64,000 nt of DNA from Mucilaginibacter myungsuensis (GTDB taxonomy: Bacteria > Bacteroidota > Bacteroidia > Sphingobacteriales > Sphingobacteriaceae). The DNA lies in the NCBI RefSeq assembly GCF_015222005.1, contig NZ_JADFFL010000002.1, positions 62,001 through 126,000 of the forward strand, read 5' to 3'. A program made the translations under genes and the position numbers. Of this stretch, positions 8,417 to 18,201 are shown piece by piece (position 1 is the first letter of the stretch; each line of letters starts with the position of its first letter). Under the pieces are notes generated by a model that worked only from the letters and a program-made list of their open reading frames with translations, ran no database searches and was not told the origin of the DNA.

Positions 8417-9496
8417 TTATTTGTAGAATGGCGGCTTTGCTACTTTTGCTTTAACCTTGTTATCGCGGATGAGGATGTAGATCTCGGTGCCTTCTTTGGC
8501 AAACTCGTTAGCTACGTAACCCATCCCGATGGCTTTTTGCAACGATGGGGATTGTGTCCCCGATGTTACGCGGCCAATCTGGTTACCATCGGCATCTACG
8601 ATCTGGTAATCGTGCCGCGGGATACCGCGGTCTATCATTTCAAAACCTACGAGTTTTTGCTTAACGCCTTCAGCTTTTTGAGCTTGCAGGGCAGCGCTAT
8701 TGGTAAACTCCTTGCTGAATTTGGTTACCCAGCCTAAGCCGGCCTCTAACGGCGAAGTTGTATCGTCGATGTCGTTACCGTACAGGCAGAAACCCATCTC
8801 TAAACGTAAAGTATCACGGGCTGCTAAGCCGATCGGCTTGATACCGAAAGCCTCGCCTGCGGCAAATACGGCGTCCCAAAGTTTTTGAGCATCGGTGTTG
8901 TCAACATATAACTCAAAACCACCGGCACCGGTATAACCGGTTGCAGAAATAACTACATTATCGATACCTGCAAATTTGCCCTTAGTAAAAGTGTAGTACT
9001 CCATCGAGCCTAAGTCGGTATCGGTAAGGCTTTGCAAAGCTTCGGCAGCTTTAGGGCCTTGTACGGCTAATAATGAGGTACGGTCGGATATATCTTTCAT
9101 GTCCACACCGCCGGTGTTGAATTGGCTGATCCAATTCCAGTCTTTTTCAATGTTCGACGCGTTGACAACCAACATGTAGGTCTTCTCATCTATACGATAA
9201 ACCAACAGGTCATCTACGATACCGCCGTCCTTGTTTGGCAGGCAAGAGTATTGCACTTTACCGTCGTATAGTTTAGAGGCATCGTTACTGGTTACACGTT
9301 GGATCAGATCTAAAGCACCTTCGCCTTTTAAAATAAACTCGCCCATGTGGCTTACATCAAAAACGCCAACGGCTTTGCGCACGGTGTCGTGCTCGGCGTT
9401 GATGCCGCTGTATTGCACAGGCATATTGTAGCCTGCAAAAGGCACCATTTTAGCGCCAAGTTGTATATGTACGTCGGTAAGAGCAGTAGTTTTCAT
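8417..9496 (-). CDS. gcvT: glycine cleavage system aminomethyltransferase (T protein)
   Basis: GcvT transfers the methylene carbon from the aminomethyl group on the lipoyl H protein to tetrahydrofolate, releasing ammonia, as part of cytoplasmic glycine degradation. The 359-residue length is typical. Recognisable blocks are [16 protein letters not shown] at the start, [11 protein letters not shown], the folate-site region [30 protein letters not shown], and the C-terminal barrel with [15 protein letters not shown]. The other glycine cleavage genes (gcvP, gcvH) are not in the window, as is common in Bacteroidota, where these genes are scattered. The ATG at 9496 directly precedes the conserved N-terminus. 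Confidence 0.96.
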   Translation of the reverse strand: MKTTALTDVHIQLGAKMVPFAGYNMPVQYSGINAEHDTVRKAVGVFDVSHMGEFILKGEGALDLIQRVTSNDASKLYDGKVQYSCLPNKDGGIVDDLLVYRIDEKTYMLVVNASNIEKDWNWISQFNTGGVDMKDISDRTSLLAVQGPKAAEALQSLTDTDLGSMEYYTFTKGKFAGIDNVVISATGYTGAGGFELYVDNTDAQKLWDAVFAAGEAFGIKPIGLAARDTLRLEMGFCLYGNDIDDTTSPLEAGLGWVTKFSKEFTNSAALQAQKAEGVKQKLVGFEMIDRGIPRHDYQIVDADGNQIGRVTSGTQSPSLQKAIGMGYVANEFAKEGTEIYILIRDNKVKAKVAKPPFYK

Positions 9497-9531
9497 TTAA
9501 AGCGTTTTGTTACGCTGCGAAATTAGTAAAA

Positions 9532-10743
9532 TCAATTCACATCTTTAGGCAGCACGCGTTTGTAAAACATCACTAAGCGGGTGGTAATAGCGCCTATATC
9601 GTGCTGGGCCTCTATCATCCGGCGAGCGTTAAGGCCAATTTGCTTGCAATATTCCTCGTCGGCCGTGCAACGTTGTATGGCATCGTAAAACTCCTGACGG
9701 GTGTTGGCGATGATGATATTGCCGCCATCATGATACTGGATACCCTCAGCCCCAAGACTGGTAGAAATAATACATTTTTGCATGGCCATCCCTTCAACGA
9801 TCTTCACCCGCATGCCACCACCGGACAGCAGCGGAACGATCATTACCGACTTGCTGTTCACAAACTCCAGCGCGTTATCTACCTCGCCCTTAATATAGAT
9901 CTTGTCCAGCGCTTCGTACTCATCGAACTGCTCGGGAATATCATTGCCGGCTACGTAAAACTTGGTGCGTAATTCGCCGTTGACGATATCGTTATGGAAA
10001 TTCTCTAAGAACCACTCGATGCCCTCGCGGTTAGGCATCCAATCCAACGAGCCTAAAAAGAACAGGCTTGGGAATTGGGTCTTGCGCGGTTCGGGGCGAT
10101 AATGGTCCATATCGATACCGACCGGGATCACCTCCAAATTCACATTCAATTCATAACTTTCAATGGTCTTTTTATCCTGTTGAGTAAACACCGATATCCC
10201 ATCAAAACCCTTGATCTGCTGCAACTCGTACTTCTTAATGCGCCTGGCTACCAGGTTAACGAACCAGCGCTTCAGCGGATCTTGTTTTTGCAGGGCCACG
10301 CGTTCCCAAACTTGGTGTTCGATATTGTGGGCGCGATAAATGAGTTTGGCTTTGGTGTTTTTGCGGACGCTCTCCAGATAAGTTGCCACGAACAGGCCCT
10401 CAAATTGAATAATATCGAATTCTTTCTTTTTCACCTCGGCTATCAGAAACTTCTCGAAACCGGCATCATAATACCTGTCGGTACTGGTCGACTGCTTGCC
10501 TAATAGTTTGATGAGCGCACCCATCATAGAGATGCTGGTATCGATATTAAATACCCGGTGATCTATGCGGTCCAGCAGTTCATCTTGTGCCACCTGCTTG
10601 CCGGTCTCTTTTTTCTCGTTCAGGGATATGAGCGATACGGTGTGACCTTTATCTACCAAGCCACGGATAGTGTTCCCAACCACAATAGGGTAACCCCCAT
10701 TTTGCGGGAACGGTACGCGATGTGTTAGTATCAGGATGTTCAC
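9532..10743 (-). CDS. glycosyltransferase family 4 protein
   Basis: This 403-residue GT-B fold glycosyltransferase probably transfers a nucleotide-activated sugar to a cell-surface glycan. The N-terminal domain starts with ILTHRVPFPQNGGYPI, the acceptor-side signature of these enzymes. The C-terminal domain has LFFLGSLDWMPNREGIEWF, the VPLLSGGGMRVKIVEGMAMQ block that contains the conserved glutamate of the donor site, and CIISTSLGAEGI. The N-terminus has no signal peptide. Translation appears to start at a GTG (10743) directly before NILILTHR. It lies 35 bases downstream of rnhB-side sequence on the same strand and just upstream of gcvT, but no linked pathway is apparent. Donor and acceptor cannot be read from the sequence. 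Confidence 0.87.
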   Translation of the reverse strand: MNILILTHRVPFPQNGGYPIVVGNTIRGLVDKGHTVSLISLNEKKETGKQVAQDELLDRIDHRVFNIDTSISMMGALIKLLGKQSTSTDRYYDAGFEKFLIAEVKKKEFDIIQFEGLFVATYLESVRKNTKAKLIYRAHNIEHQVWERVALQKQDPLKRWFVNLVARRIKKYELQQIKGFDGISVFTQQDKKTIESYELNVNLEVIPVGIDMDHYRPEPRKTQFPSLFFLGSLDWMPNREGIEWFLENFHNDIVNGELRTKFYVAGNDIPEQFDEYEALDKIYIKGEVDNALEFVNSKSVMIVPLLSGGGMRVKIVEGMAMQKCIISTSLGAEGIQYHDGGNIIIANTRQEFYDAIQRCTADEEYCKQIGLNARRMIEAQHDIGAITTRLVMFYKRVLPKDVN

Positions 10744-10793
10744 AAAAAAGTGGCTTTATTTGGTTATCTGCAAAGATAACAGAACCAAGCAAA

Positions 10794-11390
10794 CTAAAAA
10801 ATGCTTAGTTGAGGATCGGTCACCTTAAAGGTGCGGCGGTGATAGGGTGTGTATCCAATTTGCCTTACCATGTTGCGGTGCTTAATGGTTGGGTAACCTT
10901 TGTTACTATGCCAATCGTATTCTGGGTGTTCTGTCGCGATCATGGCCATGTAGTCATCGCGATAGGTTTTAGCCAGTATGGACGCCGCAGCAATGCTGAG
11001 GTATTTGCCATCGCCCTCTACAATGCAACAGTGTGGAATTAAGCCGTATTTGTTAAAACGGTTACCATCAATGATCAAATACTCCGGCTTCAGATGCAGC
11101 ATATCCAGTGCGCGATGCATAGCTAAAAACGATGCGTTGAGAATATTTATCTGATCGATCTCCAGATTATCTACCGATGCCACAGCATAAGCCAGTGCAG
11201 CAGCTTCTATCTCGGGGCGAAGTTTATAGCGGTCGGCCTCGGTCAGTTTTTTAGAGTCGTTAAGAAGGGGGTGACTGAAATCATGCGGCAAAATAACCGC
11301 AGCTGCAAACACCGGCCCGGCCAAACAACCGCGACCTGCTTCATCGCAGCCGGCCTCTAAATAGTCGTATTGGTAACGGGGTAATAACAT
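10794..11390 (-). CDS. rnhB: ribonuclease HII
   Basis: RNase HII cuts the RNA strand of RNA-DNA hybrids and removes single ribonucleotides from DNA. The 198-residue protein starts at the ATG at 11390 ([21 protein letters not shown]). The catalytic acids are in [14 protein letters not shown], and further motifs are [16 protein letters not shown] and [14 protein letters not shown] longer frame extends to 11495, but that extension runs through repeat copy B and has no family similarity, so I reject it. It is followed on the same strand by the glycosyltransferase gene. Confidence 0.96.
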   Translation of the reverse strand: MLLPRYQYDYLEAGCDEAGRGCLAGPVFAAAVILPHDFSHPLLNDSKKLTEADRYKLRPEIEAAALAYAVASVDNLEIDQINILNASFLAMHRALDMLHLKPEYLIIDGNRFNKYGLIPHCCIVEGDGKYLSIAAASILAKTYRDDYMAMIATEHPEYDWHSNKGYPTIKHRNMVRQIGYTPYHRRTFKVTDPQLSIF

Positions 11391-11446
11391 GGGTGCAAAA
11401 ATAAGAGTTATACGGTTTGGGTGGAGAAATATTGTTTGTCGGCTTT

Positions 11447-11548
11447 TACCCCTTATGAAAGTCTGTAGCAAGTTGCACTGACATTGCTTTCCCATAAATT
11501 AGGGGAAGACCACAGACCCTGCTTTTGCCGTGGCGTAAATAAGGGGTC
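11447..11548 (+). repeat. intergenic palindromic repeat, copy B
   Basis: This copy runs from TACCCCTTAT at 11447 to AATAAGGGGTC at 11548 with a slightly decayed core (TTTCCCATAAATTAGGGGAA). It shares TTGCACTGACATTGCTTT and GAAGACCACAGACCCTGC with the other copies. It lies between two genes that both read on the minus strand. Confidence 0.9.
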
Positions 11549-11553
11549 AAAGC

Positions 11554-11925
11554 TCACTTTTTATTCTTCATCGCTGCCTTCTCCAAATTCTCCTGTATTT
11601 TAAATCGCACCATCGCCTTGATCAACTCCTCGGGCAATGGCTCATCCAGCGGAAACTGTACCGCGCCTTTAGAGTTTTTGTAGGCCGATATCTCTTCTTT
11701 AAAATGCGTAATGGCCGAACTTGGATAAAAGCCGATGTGTTTAGCATACCCGGCAAACCATACCGTGATATAGCCATCTTGCTTAAAAGCAGGCATCCCG
11801 TAGCTGATCACCTCTGTGGCAGCCGGTGCGGCTGAAAGAATGATCTTACGCATTTCCTGCAACAGCGCTTGTGTAGGCGGTGGGAAGGTGGCGATGTATT
11901 CGTCGGTGTTGGCGGGTTTGTTCAT
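11554..11925 (-). CDS. DUF1801 domain-containing protein (YdhG/CyaY-like)
   Basis: This 123-residue cytoplasmic protein matches the DUF1801 (YdhG-like) fold. Its N-terminal helix TDEYIATFPPPTQALLQEMRK is followed by the characteristic ATEVISYGMPAFKQDGYITVWFAGYAKHIGFYP and a basic C-terminal helix. Some relatives are called iron chaperones because of structural similarity to frataxin, but no metal ligand set is evident here. The gene stops 6 bases from repeat copy B and starts 6 bases downstream of the SGNH hydrolase stop, so the two are probably co-transcribed. The biochemical role is not known. Confidence 0.85.
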   Translation of the reverse strand: MNKPANTDEYIATFPPPTQALLQEMRKIILSAAPAATEVISYGMPAFKQDGYITVWFAGYAKHIGFYPSSAITHFKEEISAYKNSKGAVQFPLDEPLPEELIKAMVRFKIQENLEKAAMKNKK

Positions 11926-11931
11926 GGCGGT

Positions 11932-12657
11932 TTATTTTAGTGCTTTGGCAATAGCTTCTTCGGTGATCTTGGCCATGATCTGGTATCCGGCCACGTTGGG
12001 GTGGGCACCGTCGGTGGTCAGATCAGCGCGCTGGCCGTTGCGCTCGTCCTTTAGTGGGGTGAAGTAATCGAGCAGCACCAGTTTCTTTTGGTTGGCGTAG
12101 GCTTCTATCTCTTTGTTGAGGGCGATGATCTTGTCGGCCGGTTCTAATCCCTTGCGCCAAGGGTAATCAAAGATGGGTAAGTAGGCGCACAGTATGGGTT
12201 TGATCTTATTAGCCTCGGCCAGTTCTACCATCGACTTAATATTGTCCATAATGGTTTGATTGGTCACATGTCCGGTCGTACCTGCAAGATCATTACTCCC
12301 GGCCAGGATGATCACCGCTTTAGGTTTCAGGTCGATAACATCCTGACGGAAACGGATCAACAGCTGCCCCGATATCTGCCCGGCTATGCCACGGTTAACA
12401 TAAGGCTTGCCTTCAAAAAACGCAGGCACTTTCTGTTTCCAGAATTCAAATATCGAACTGCCTAAAAACACCACGCGTTTTTCGCCAGGGGCTGGTGGGG
12501 GCAGGGCTGTGTTCTCGGCGGCGTATTTATGCAGGGTGGCCCAATCGTCTTTAAAATCCTCTTTAGGCGCGGGTGCTTTTTTAGCGGTGTCCTGCTGGGC
12601 GGATGCGTTAAACGTTATTTGAGCTATAAATAATAGCGATATTAATAATTTGATCAT
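11932..12657 (-). CDS. secreted SGNH/GDSL-family hydrolase
   Basis: This 241-residue protein has a signal peptide (MIKLLISLLFIAQITFNASAQ), so it acts in the periplasm or outside. The SGNH catalytic blocks are all present: the nucleophile serine in VVFLGSSIFEFW, glycine in NRGIAGQ, asparagine in ILAGSNDLAG, and the acid-base pair in DGAHPNVAGY. This family removes acyl groups such as acetyl esters from carbohydrates or lipids; the substrate is not predictable. It lies upstream of the DUF1801 gene in the same direction. Confidence 0.9.
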   Translation of the reverse strand: MIKLLISLLFIAQITFNASAQQDTAKKAPAPKEDFKDDWATLHKYAAENTALPPPAPGEKRVVFLGSSIFEFWKQKVPAFFEGKPYVNRGIAGQISGQLLIRFRQDVIDLKPKAVIILAGSNDLAGTTGHVTNQTIMDNIKSMVELAEANKIKPILCAYLPIFDYPWRKGLEPADKIIALNKEIEAYANQKKLVLLDYFTPLKDERNGQRADLTTDGAHPNVAGYQIMAKITEEAIAKALK

Positions 12658-12716
12658 TGTAGTGCTGGTTTTTAACCTTGATCAAATATAATCGTTTACC
12701 AAGAAAAAGGGGTTGA

Positions 12717-15170
12717 TCAGCGGATCAATGTTACATGACCGGAAATGGTTTCGCTGCCGTTGCCTGGCTCGATGCGGTAATAATACACCCCTGCGGTACA
12801 CGGTTGGCCATTATAAGTGCCATCCCAAGCCACTCCATAGCCCGCCGACACGAATAGCTGTTGCCCCAACCTGTTAAAAACACCTACCACAGCTTTAGGG
12901 AAAGCGGTCATCCCCGCAATATTCCAGGTATCGTTAACGCCGTCGCCATTAGGTGTGAAAGTATTGGGCGGTACCAACCTAACAATATAAGTAATGGCGA
13001 TACGGATCGTGTTAGACGATACCGTGCTTTGCGATGTACAATCTGTAGTGTTAGTTAACTTGCAGCTTATATGGTCGCCATCTGCAAGTTTGTTGGTTGT
13101 AAAAGTACTCCCTGCAGCTACTACTTTGCCGTTCAACATCCATTCATAAACCGGGTTTGTACCAGCGTTCGCAATGTTGGCACTAAATGTTACCGTGCTG
13201 CCGATGTAGATCTTATCCAGATCGGCCATTATGCTAATAACGGGTAAAAGCAATGGTTTTATAATAATAGCCACAGGCTGGCTGATAGCAACATCTGAAG
13301 CCTGGCAATATTGGGCATTACTTAGCACACGGCATGTTACCGCATCGCCATTTGCCAGCTTATTTGACGTGTAAGTGTTACCACTGCCTGCACCGGAAAT
13401 GACCGAACCATTTAGCAGCCAGGTATAAACAGAAGCGTTGCCACTATTAGTAGCCGTTGCTGTAAAAGTGATGGCCTCACCCTGGCAAATACTTAACTTG
13501 TTGGAGGCTATGGAAACCGTTGGCACCTCAACCGGTGCAGATACCGAAATAGTATTACTGGTCGCACTCGTTATTGTTTGACAATACTGCGCATTACTGA
13601 TGATATTGCAGGTAACCCTATCGTTGCTTTTTAGCTGGTTAGTGATAAAAACACTGCCGTTGCCTGAATTTGGTACCGCTGTGCCGTTTACGATCCAGTT
13701 ATAAGTGGGAGCGATCCCCGCATTCGTTGCCGTGAACGTGATGGGAAAGGCGGTACAAGTAACATTACTATTAGATGTGATACTTACCGTTGGGGTTTCG
13801 GTAGGGGCGGTTATGGTTATGGTGTTGCTTGTAACGCTGGTCTCAGCTATACATAGCGCATTGCTGTACATAATACAGGTTATCTTATCACCGCTTTTTA
13901 CAGTTGCACTCGTAAATACATTGTTGTTACTTTTGGACCCGGCGTTAACGCCATTTACTTGCCACTGATAAGATGGAGCTGCACCCCCATTTACCGCGCT
14001 TGCCGTAAACGTTGCGGGATAAGCCGCGCAAGACAAAGCATTGTCTGCCACTACACTTACCTTGGGTTGTGCCGGCGGTAGCACAGTAATGGCATTAGAT
14101 GTTACCGTGCATCCGCTTGCAGTAGTAATCTTGGCGGTGTAAACGCCCGGTGCAGGGATAGTGTAAAGCCCGGGTACCATATTGGGATACCTTAGCACTC
14201 GCCCCATCTCAAAGTCTGTAAGATAAAGGTCTCCTGAGGCGGTCATCCAAATATCGGGGGAGTAAATGTTGTTATTGATGATCATCGTGCGTGCCGATGG
14301 CTGAGCTATTGGGATCCGCCAAATTCCTCTGAATTGATGTGAGGTGACGTACAAATTACCTTGGTTATCTCCTGTTATACCTATGGGGTTACCAAGTTGC
14401 CCGGCCACAACGGTACCATTAGATGATCCCGGACTAAATTTAAATACCGATTGCTGATCCGTATCGCAAACGTAAAGATCCCCGTTATTATCGATAAATA
14501 TACCTGTAGGACTTGAAAGATATATGTTACTGCGCCCTGCAACCACTGTGCGCGTGCGAAGATCAGGACTGAACTTGGTAACGATATTTGCCGTTTGTTC
14601 AGAAACGAAGAGGTTGCCATCCTTATCAAAACATATTCCGGTCGGGATCTGCACAGCACTGACCACTGTGGTGCCGGACGCGGCTCCCGGGACCCATTTT
14701 TGTATGCGGTTGTTATTTTGGTCAGCGATATATATATTACCATCCTTGTCAAGCGTAACCCCCACCGGCCTGCTAAACTGGTTAGCGGCATTGCCTATTC
14801 CGTTACCTCCCGCAACCGTCACCCCAGATGTTGCGCCTTTAGCCCATTTTACTATACGTGCATTACTGATATCGGCAACGTATATACTGCCATCGCTATC
14901 AACAAATAAACGGGCCCACTGAGCGGTGCTTCCGCTTATACCGTTGCCAGCTACCACCGTCCCGGTAGGTTCGATGCCAACATTTTGGGTTAGTATGTCT
15001 CGGCCGTCTTGCTGCCAGGTAACCGATCGTATCGTTAAATTACTGGTAGCCGTTAGCACTCTACCAACGCAATCATTACCACTTATTGTTGCCGTGCAAT
15101 TATTACCTTGAGCAAAAGAGGCTGTAAAATTAAATATCGCTAAAATGATCAGGGCAAAAAGGGATCTCAC
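12717..15170 (-). CDS. secreted NHL-repeat protein with type IX (type B) C-terminal domain
   Basis: This 817-residue extracellular protein starts at a GTG with a signal peptide (RSLFALIILAIFNFTASFAQ). Residues of about 80-345 form an NHL-type beta-propeller, with repeated units such as GVTLDKDGNIYIADQNNNRI. About 350-730 are four Ig-like/PKD-type repeats, each with the pattern YxWxxNG and CxxxSNAxC. The last 85 residues (NTFTPNGDGVNDTWN to HVTLIR) are the gliding-motility-associated C-terminal domain that directs export by the type IX secretion system. A protein at 56799 has the same terminal domain. The Ig repeats explain the many open antisense frames here. It is likely cell-surface or secreted; the binding partner is unknown. 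Confidence 0.92.
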   Translation of the reverse strand: MRSLFALIILAIFNFTASFAQGNNCTATISGNDCVGRVLTATSNLTIRSVTWQQDGRDILTQNVGIEPTGTVVAGNGISGSTAQWARLFVDSDGSIYVADISNARIVKWAKGATSGVTVAGGNGIGNAANQFSRPVGVTLDKDGNIYIADQNNNRIQKWVPGAASGTTVVSAVQIPTGICFDKDGNLFVSEQTANIVTKFSPDLRTRTVVAGRSNIYLSSPTGIFIDNNGDLYVCDTDQQSVFKFSPGSSNGTVVAGQLGNPIGITGDNQGNLYVTSHQFRGIWRIPIAQPSARTMIINNNIYSPDIWMTASGDLYLTDFEMGRVLRYPNMVPGLYTIPAPGVYTAKITTASGCTVTSNAITVLPPAQPKVSVVADNALSCAAYPATFTASAVNGGAAPSYQWQVNGVNAGSKSNNNVFTSATVKSGDKITCIMYSNALCIAETSVTSNTITITAPTETPTVSITSNSNVTCTAFPITFTATNAGIAPTYNWIVNGTAVPNSGNGSVFITNQLKSNDRVTCNIISNAQYCQTITSATSNTISVSAPVEVPTVSIASNKLSICQGEAITFTATATNSGNASVYTWLLNGSVISGAGSGNTYTSNKLANGDAVTCRVLSNAQYCQASDVAISQPVAIIIKPLLLPVISIMADLDKIYIGSTVTFSANIANAGTNPVYEWMLNGKVVAAGSTFTTNKLADGDHISCKLTNTTDCTSQSTVSSNTIRIAITYIVRLVPPNTFTPNGDGVNDTWNIAGMTAFPKAVVGVFNRLGQQLFVSAGYGVAWDGTYNGQPCTAGVYYYRIEPGNGSETISGHVTLIR

Positions 15171-15280
15171 GTGATAAAGGCCGATTAAAAATTACAGCCC
15201 TAATTTAGCAAAAATTATGAAAACCACAAACGCAACAAAGAGCCATTGCGGCCCTTTGTTAAACATATATGGTTTACAAA

Positions 15281-16750
15281 TTATTGGTCGAATTTTACAC
15301 TGCTAAAGTTAGATTTGATAGTGATCAGCTTGTCGCTGTCGCCTTTGCCTATCGTTCCTTTATACACCTTGGTGGTGTTGATAGAGCGATCACTCTCCGG
15401 GCTTTTGCTGGTGACGTTCACTTTATCATCATTATAAGTGAAACCGCCGTAGCTGGTGGTCACGTTAAAGTTGGCATCATTTAACGATGCTAATTTTACT
15501 GGAGCGTATGATGAGTTGATAGACAGTGTCTTCAAATTCTTATCCAATGTAGCTATTTGGATACCCTCACCAAAGTGAACCTTAATATCGGCCGAATTGG
15601 TCAGTCTGCCTATTTTGGCTGGGGTGTACTCTAATTTCGCGTTCAACTTATCGGCCAACTGCAGATCCAGCGCACCAAAAGATACCGCCAGGTTACTGCC
15701 ATACAGGCTTTCGATGTTGGCGTTGCCATATCTAACCTCGATACTGTTATCGGGGTTGGTCAGGGCTTTGGCGGTGAAATTACCAAATTGATTTTTGATC
15801 GTTAATTTGCCATTCATATCCGGCAATATAACTGCACCATAACTATTGGTGATATTCAGCGGGTTTTTGGCCGGCATATACACCGTGTAGTTTATCACTG
15901 TTTTATTGATCACATATTTACCGTTGCCTATGCTCACATTATTACCGTCGTGCCTGCTGATCTTGGTAATAAAACTAACGCCATCGCTACTTTTATCACT
16001 ATCAATGTTAACAGCATCTAACAATTTATCGGCTTTGTCATCGTCGTTAGCGTAGGTTTTTATATCCACGTCAACCTTAACCTCGTTCTTGTTCCAGGCA
16101 TTAATGGTAACTTTACCAAACTTGTTATCGATCTTTACTACATCGTTAGCATCTACAGAAAAGCTTTTGCTGATGTTTTTGGTTTTCATCTTAACATCGC
16201 CACTGGCTATCTTTTTTTCAAGTTCGGTATCGTTGCGATCGTAGTTATATCTCGATGTAAGTCCGGTTAGCGTAAAGCGGTCGGCAAATTTGCGTTCCGA
16301 ATCTTTAGCACGGTCGGCGATCTGCCTTTGGCGCTCCGCATTTACTTTTTTATACTCTTCAGTACGCAGGGCGCTCATCTCTTTTTGTATCGCACTCACT
16401 TGCTCTTGCAGCTTTTTCATCTTTTTAAGATAAGCAGTGTCTTGCGAGGCTGCGCCGAAGGCGTCCATGTATAAACCGTTCACTGATGCCAATGTATAAG
16501 CGTTAGAGCCGGTGGTGTACAAACTGGTACCAGGTGATATGGCCGCTAACTGTCCGCCGTTCAGCACAATGGTCTTTCCTGTCGAACCGGGCAAAATTTG
16601 TATCCCATTAATAGAGGTGGTAGCAGCCCTTGGCGTGGTATCGGTTTTTGATGATGATGTAGTACCTGTTACTGTTTGTGCGAAGCTGTTTGTTCCCAAT
16701 GCGATAAGGGCCAAAGCCATCGCGGCGATGTTATATACTTTTAATTTCAT
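15281..16750 (-). CDS. secreted DUF4097-like beta-helix protein of an ECF sigma operon
   Basis: This 489-residue protein has a signal peptide (MKLKVYNIAAMALALIALGTNSFAQ). It then has a Thr/Ser-rich segment, a charged coiled-coil-like stretch (about 110-170, rich in K, E, Q) and a C-terminal half of short repeated beta strands (VKIDNKFGKVTINAW, LTIKNQFGNFTAK). The C-terminal half is characteristic of DUF4097 / putative adhesin proteins. The gene overlaps the anti-sigma gene by 20 bases, which implies translational coupling. Proteins of this type often follow ECF sigma/anti-sigma pairs in Bacteroidota. I chose the ATG at 16750 because it begins the signal peptide; an upstream TTG is less likely. 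The ligand is unknown. Confidence 0.78.
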   Translation of the reverse strand: MKLKVYNIAAMALALIALGTNSFAQTVTGTTSSSKTDTTPRAATTSINGIQILPGSTGKTIVLNGGQLAAISPGTSLYTTGSNAYTLASVNGLYMDAFGAASQDTAYLKKMKKLQEQVSAIQKEMSALRTEEYKKVNAERQRQIADRAKDSERKFADRFTLTGLTSRYNYDRNDTELEKKIASGDVKMKTKNISKSFSVDANDVVKIDNKFGKVTINAWNKNEVKVDVDIKTYANDDDKADKLLDAVNIDSDKSSDGVSFITKISRHDGNNVSIGNGKYVINKTVINYTVYMPAKNPLNITNSYGAVILPDMNGKLTIKNQFGNFTAKALTNPDNSIEVRYGNANIESLYGSNLAVSFGALDLQLADKLNAKLEYTPAKIGRLTNSADIKVHFGEGIQIATLDKNLKTLSINSSYAPVKLASLNDANFNVTTSYGGFTYNDDKVNVTSKSPESDRSINTTKVYKGTIGKGDSDKLITIKSNFSSVKFDQ

Positions 16751-17312
16751 TTTGGTGTTCTTTAAATTCTTTAATGCCTTCAATTACATTTAGTTGTTGA
16801 TCTATCACCTCGGCCTGTAACTGCAAGTTCCGGATCATTGCACGTAACACACGCTCCTGGTTAGGACTGGTAACTAATTCTTTATTTAGTTTTTTATAGG
16901 TAGAATCCATCTTGGCTAACTCGGCGCTGAACTCCTTATATAGCTCGGGGTTGGACTTGGTCAGCGTTTTCAACTCGCTACGCCCGGTCTGTACTATCGA
17001 CGCGTATTTAACCTGCTGTTTGGCAAACTCGGGATTGATCTTGGCGATATCTACCTTAGTAGGGGTAGTACCGGCCGGCTGCATTTTAATGTAGAATACA
17101 AAGCTGATCCCCATTATTACGATAACCGTTGCGGCCACCCGCAGTACAAAGCCTAAGGAGAAGGTCTTGACCTCTTTCCGTTTAGGTAGTTCGATCACTT
17201 TTTCCTGCTCCTGCAGCTTGCTCACTATCTTACCCCAAAGCTCTATGCGGGGTTCTAACTCGTCAAATTCGTCGCGGTTGTTCCTAATAAAGTCCTCTAA
17301 TCTCTTGCTCAT
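16731..17312 (-). CDS. membrane anti-sigma factor-like protein
   Basis: This 193-residue protein has a cytoplasmic N-terminus (MSKRLEDFIRNNRDEFDELEP) with the short helical pattern typical of anti-sigma domains. One transmembrane helix follows (about residues 51-71, VLRVAATVIVIMGISFVFYI), then a periplasmic alpha-helical C-terminus. Its start codon overlaps the stop of the sigma factor gene in an ATGA arrangement (17309-17312), and its end overlaps the DUF4097 gene. Holding the sigma factor at the membrane until a periplasmic signal arrives is inferred from this arrangement. I see no zinc-binding HxxxCxxC motif, so it would be a zinc-independent type. Confidence 0.8.
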   Translation of the reverse strand: MSKRLEDFIRNNRDEFDELEPRIELWGKIVSKLQEQEKVIELPKRKEVKTFSLGFVLRVAATVIVIMGISFVFYIKMQPAGTTPTKVDIAKINPEFAKQQVKYASIVQTGRSELKTLTKSNPELYKEFSAELAKMDSTYKKLNKELVTSPNQERVLRAMIRNLQLQAEVIDQQLNVIEGIKEFKEHQNEIKSI

Positions 17313-17869
17313 GCCACTACTCCTTTCTGTCTTAATATTTCACTCAATTTTCTTTTCGCCCTCAGGAATTGCGTCCTCGAGGTGTTTTCGCTGATGTTCA
17401 GTATCTGTCCGATCTCTTCGTGGTCGTAGCCTTCTAACAAATAGAGGCTGATCACCACACGGTAGCCCTCGGGCAGTTCTTTCATCGCGGCCTTTACGCG
17501 GTCGACCTTGTAAAGCATTTCTTCGTTATCCTCCGGCTCCTCGTCGGGGATGTTCTCTAATTCACCATCTTCAAGCTCGGCCCATTCCATTTTGCGCTTG
17601 CGCAGCAAATTGATAGAACGATGCACTACGATCTGTTTCAGCCACAACCCAAAGGTGGTTTCCTGACGGAAGTCTTTGATCCGCCCAAAGGCATCCACAA
17701 AAGCTTCCTGCAAAACATCTTCGGCCTCGTCCATATTACCTACCACCCTAAAGGCAATGTTCAGCATTGCTTTAGAATATAACCGGTAAAGCTCATAACA
17801 GGCTTTTTTACTGCCCTGCTTACACTCGGCTACCAGTTGGTAATGTTTATCGATGTATACAGCTTCCAA
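17309..17869 (-). CDS. ECF-type RNA polymerase sigma factor
   Basis: This 186-residue sigma-70 family factor lacks regions 1 and 3. Region 2 includes ACYELYRLYSKAMLNIAFRVVGNMDEAEDVLQ-type sequence with DAFGRIKDF and TFGLWLKQIVVHRSINLLRKRK. Region 4 has LPEGYRVVISLYLLEGYDHEEIGQIL and a helix-turn-helix ending in SRTQFLRAKRKL. It directs RNA polymerase to a stress or envelope regulon. The start appears to be TTG at 17869; no ATG exists upstream in frame, and the next ATG would delete region 2.1. It heads the sigma/anti-sigma/DUF4097 operon. Confidence 0.92.
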   Translation of the reverse strand: MEAVYIDKHYQLVAECKQGSKKACYELYRLYSKAMLNIAFRVVGNMDEAEDVLQEAFVDAFGRIKDFRQETTFGLWLKQIVVHRSINLLRKRKMEWAELEDGELENIPDEEPEDNEEMLYKVDRVKAAMKELPEGYRVVISLYLLEGYDHEEIGQILNISENTSRTQFLRAKRKLSEILRQKGVVA

Positions 17870-18201
17870 TCGTGAATCAGTTTCTATCTAAATGACACAG
17901 CCTTTTTGCATGTGTTGCATAGGGTTACAAAAAAAGTTAAGAAATTTTATGGAAGATACGGGGAAAGTACGATGCGAGTAAACAGTATGGCAAAAAGATC
18001 CGTATAGGGATATACCGTCAAGCAAAATGATTTATTGTATCGACGGTTTTTGATACCTTAGTTTAACCAATTATAAACTACCTATTTATAACAATTTATA
18101 TCGGCCATCGGCAACTTATTGCCGATGGTATGCCATTATAGCTATACCCTATAATCAACTAACCAAAACAATTTATATAAACCTTAATGACCAACGCAAT
18201 T
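17870..18201. promoter_or_regulatory. divergent intergenic region of the sigma factor and the first YD-like lipoprotein
   Basis: About 330 bases contain no gene. On the minus strand a TTTTTTTGTAACCC run lies about 50 bases before the sigma factor start; it resembles the GTAACC-type elements often seen ahead of self-regulated ECF genes in Bacteroidota. A perfect 10-pair hairpin CCATCGGCAA / TTGCCGATGG lies at 18105-18128. TAACCAATTATAAACTA at 18064-18080 occurs again at 19145-19161 upstream of the second lipoprotein. Confidence 0.5.

Noticed and set aside
11391-11495. N-terminal extension of rnhB
   Set aside because: The extension runs into repeat copy B and has no family similarity; the ATG at 11390 starts the conserved protein.
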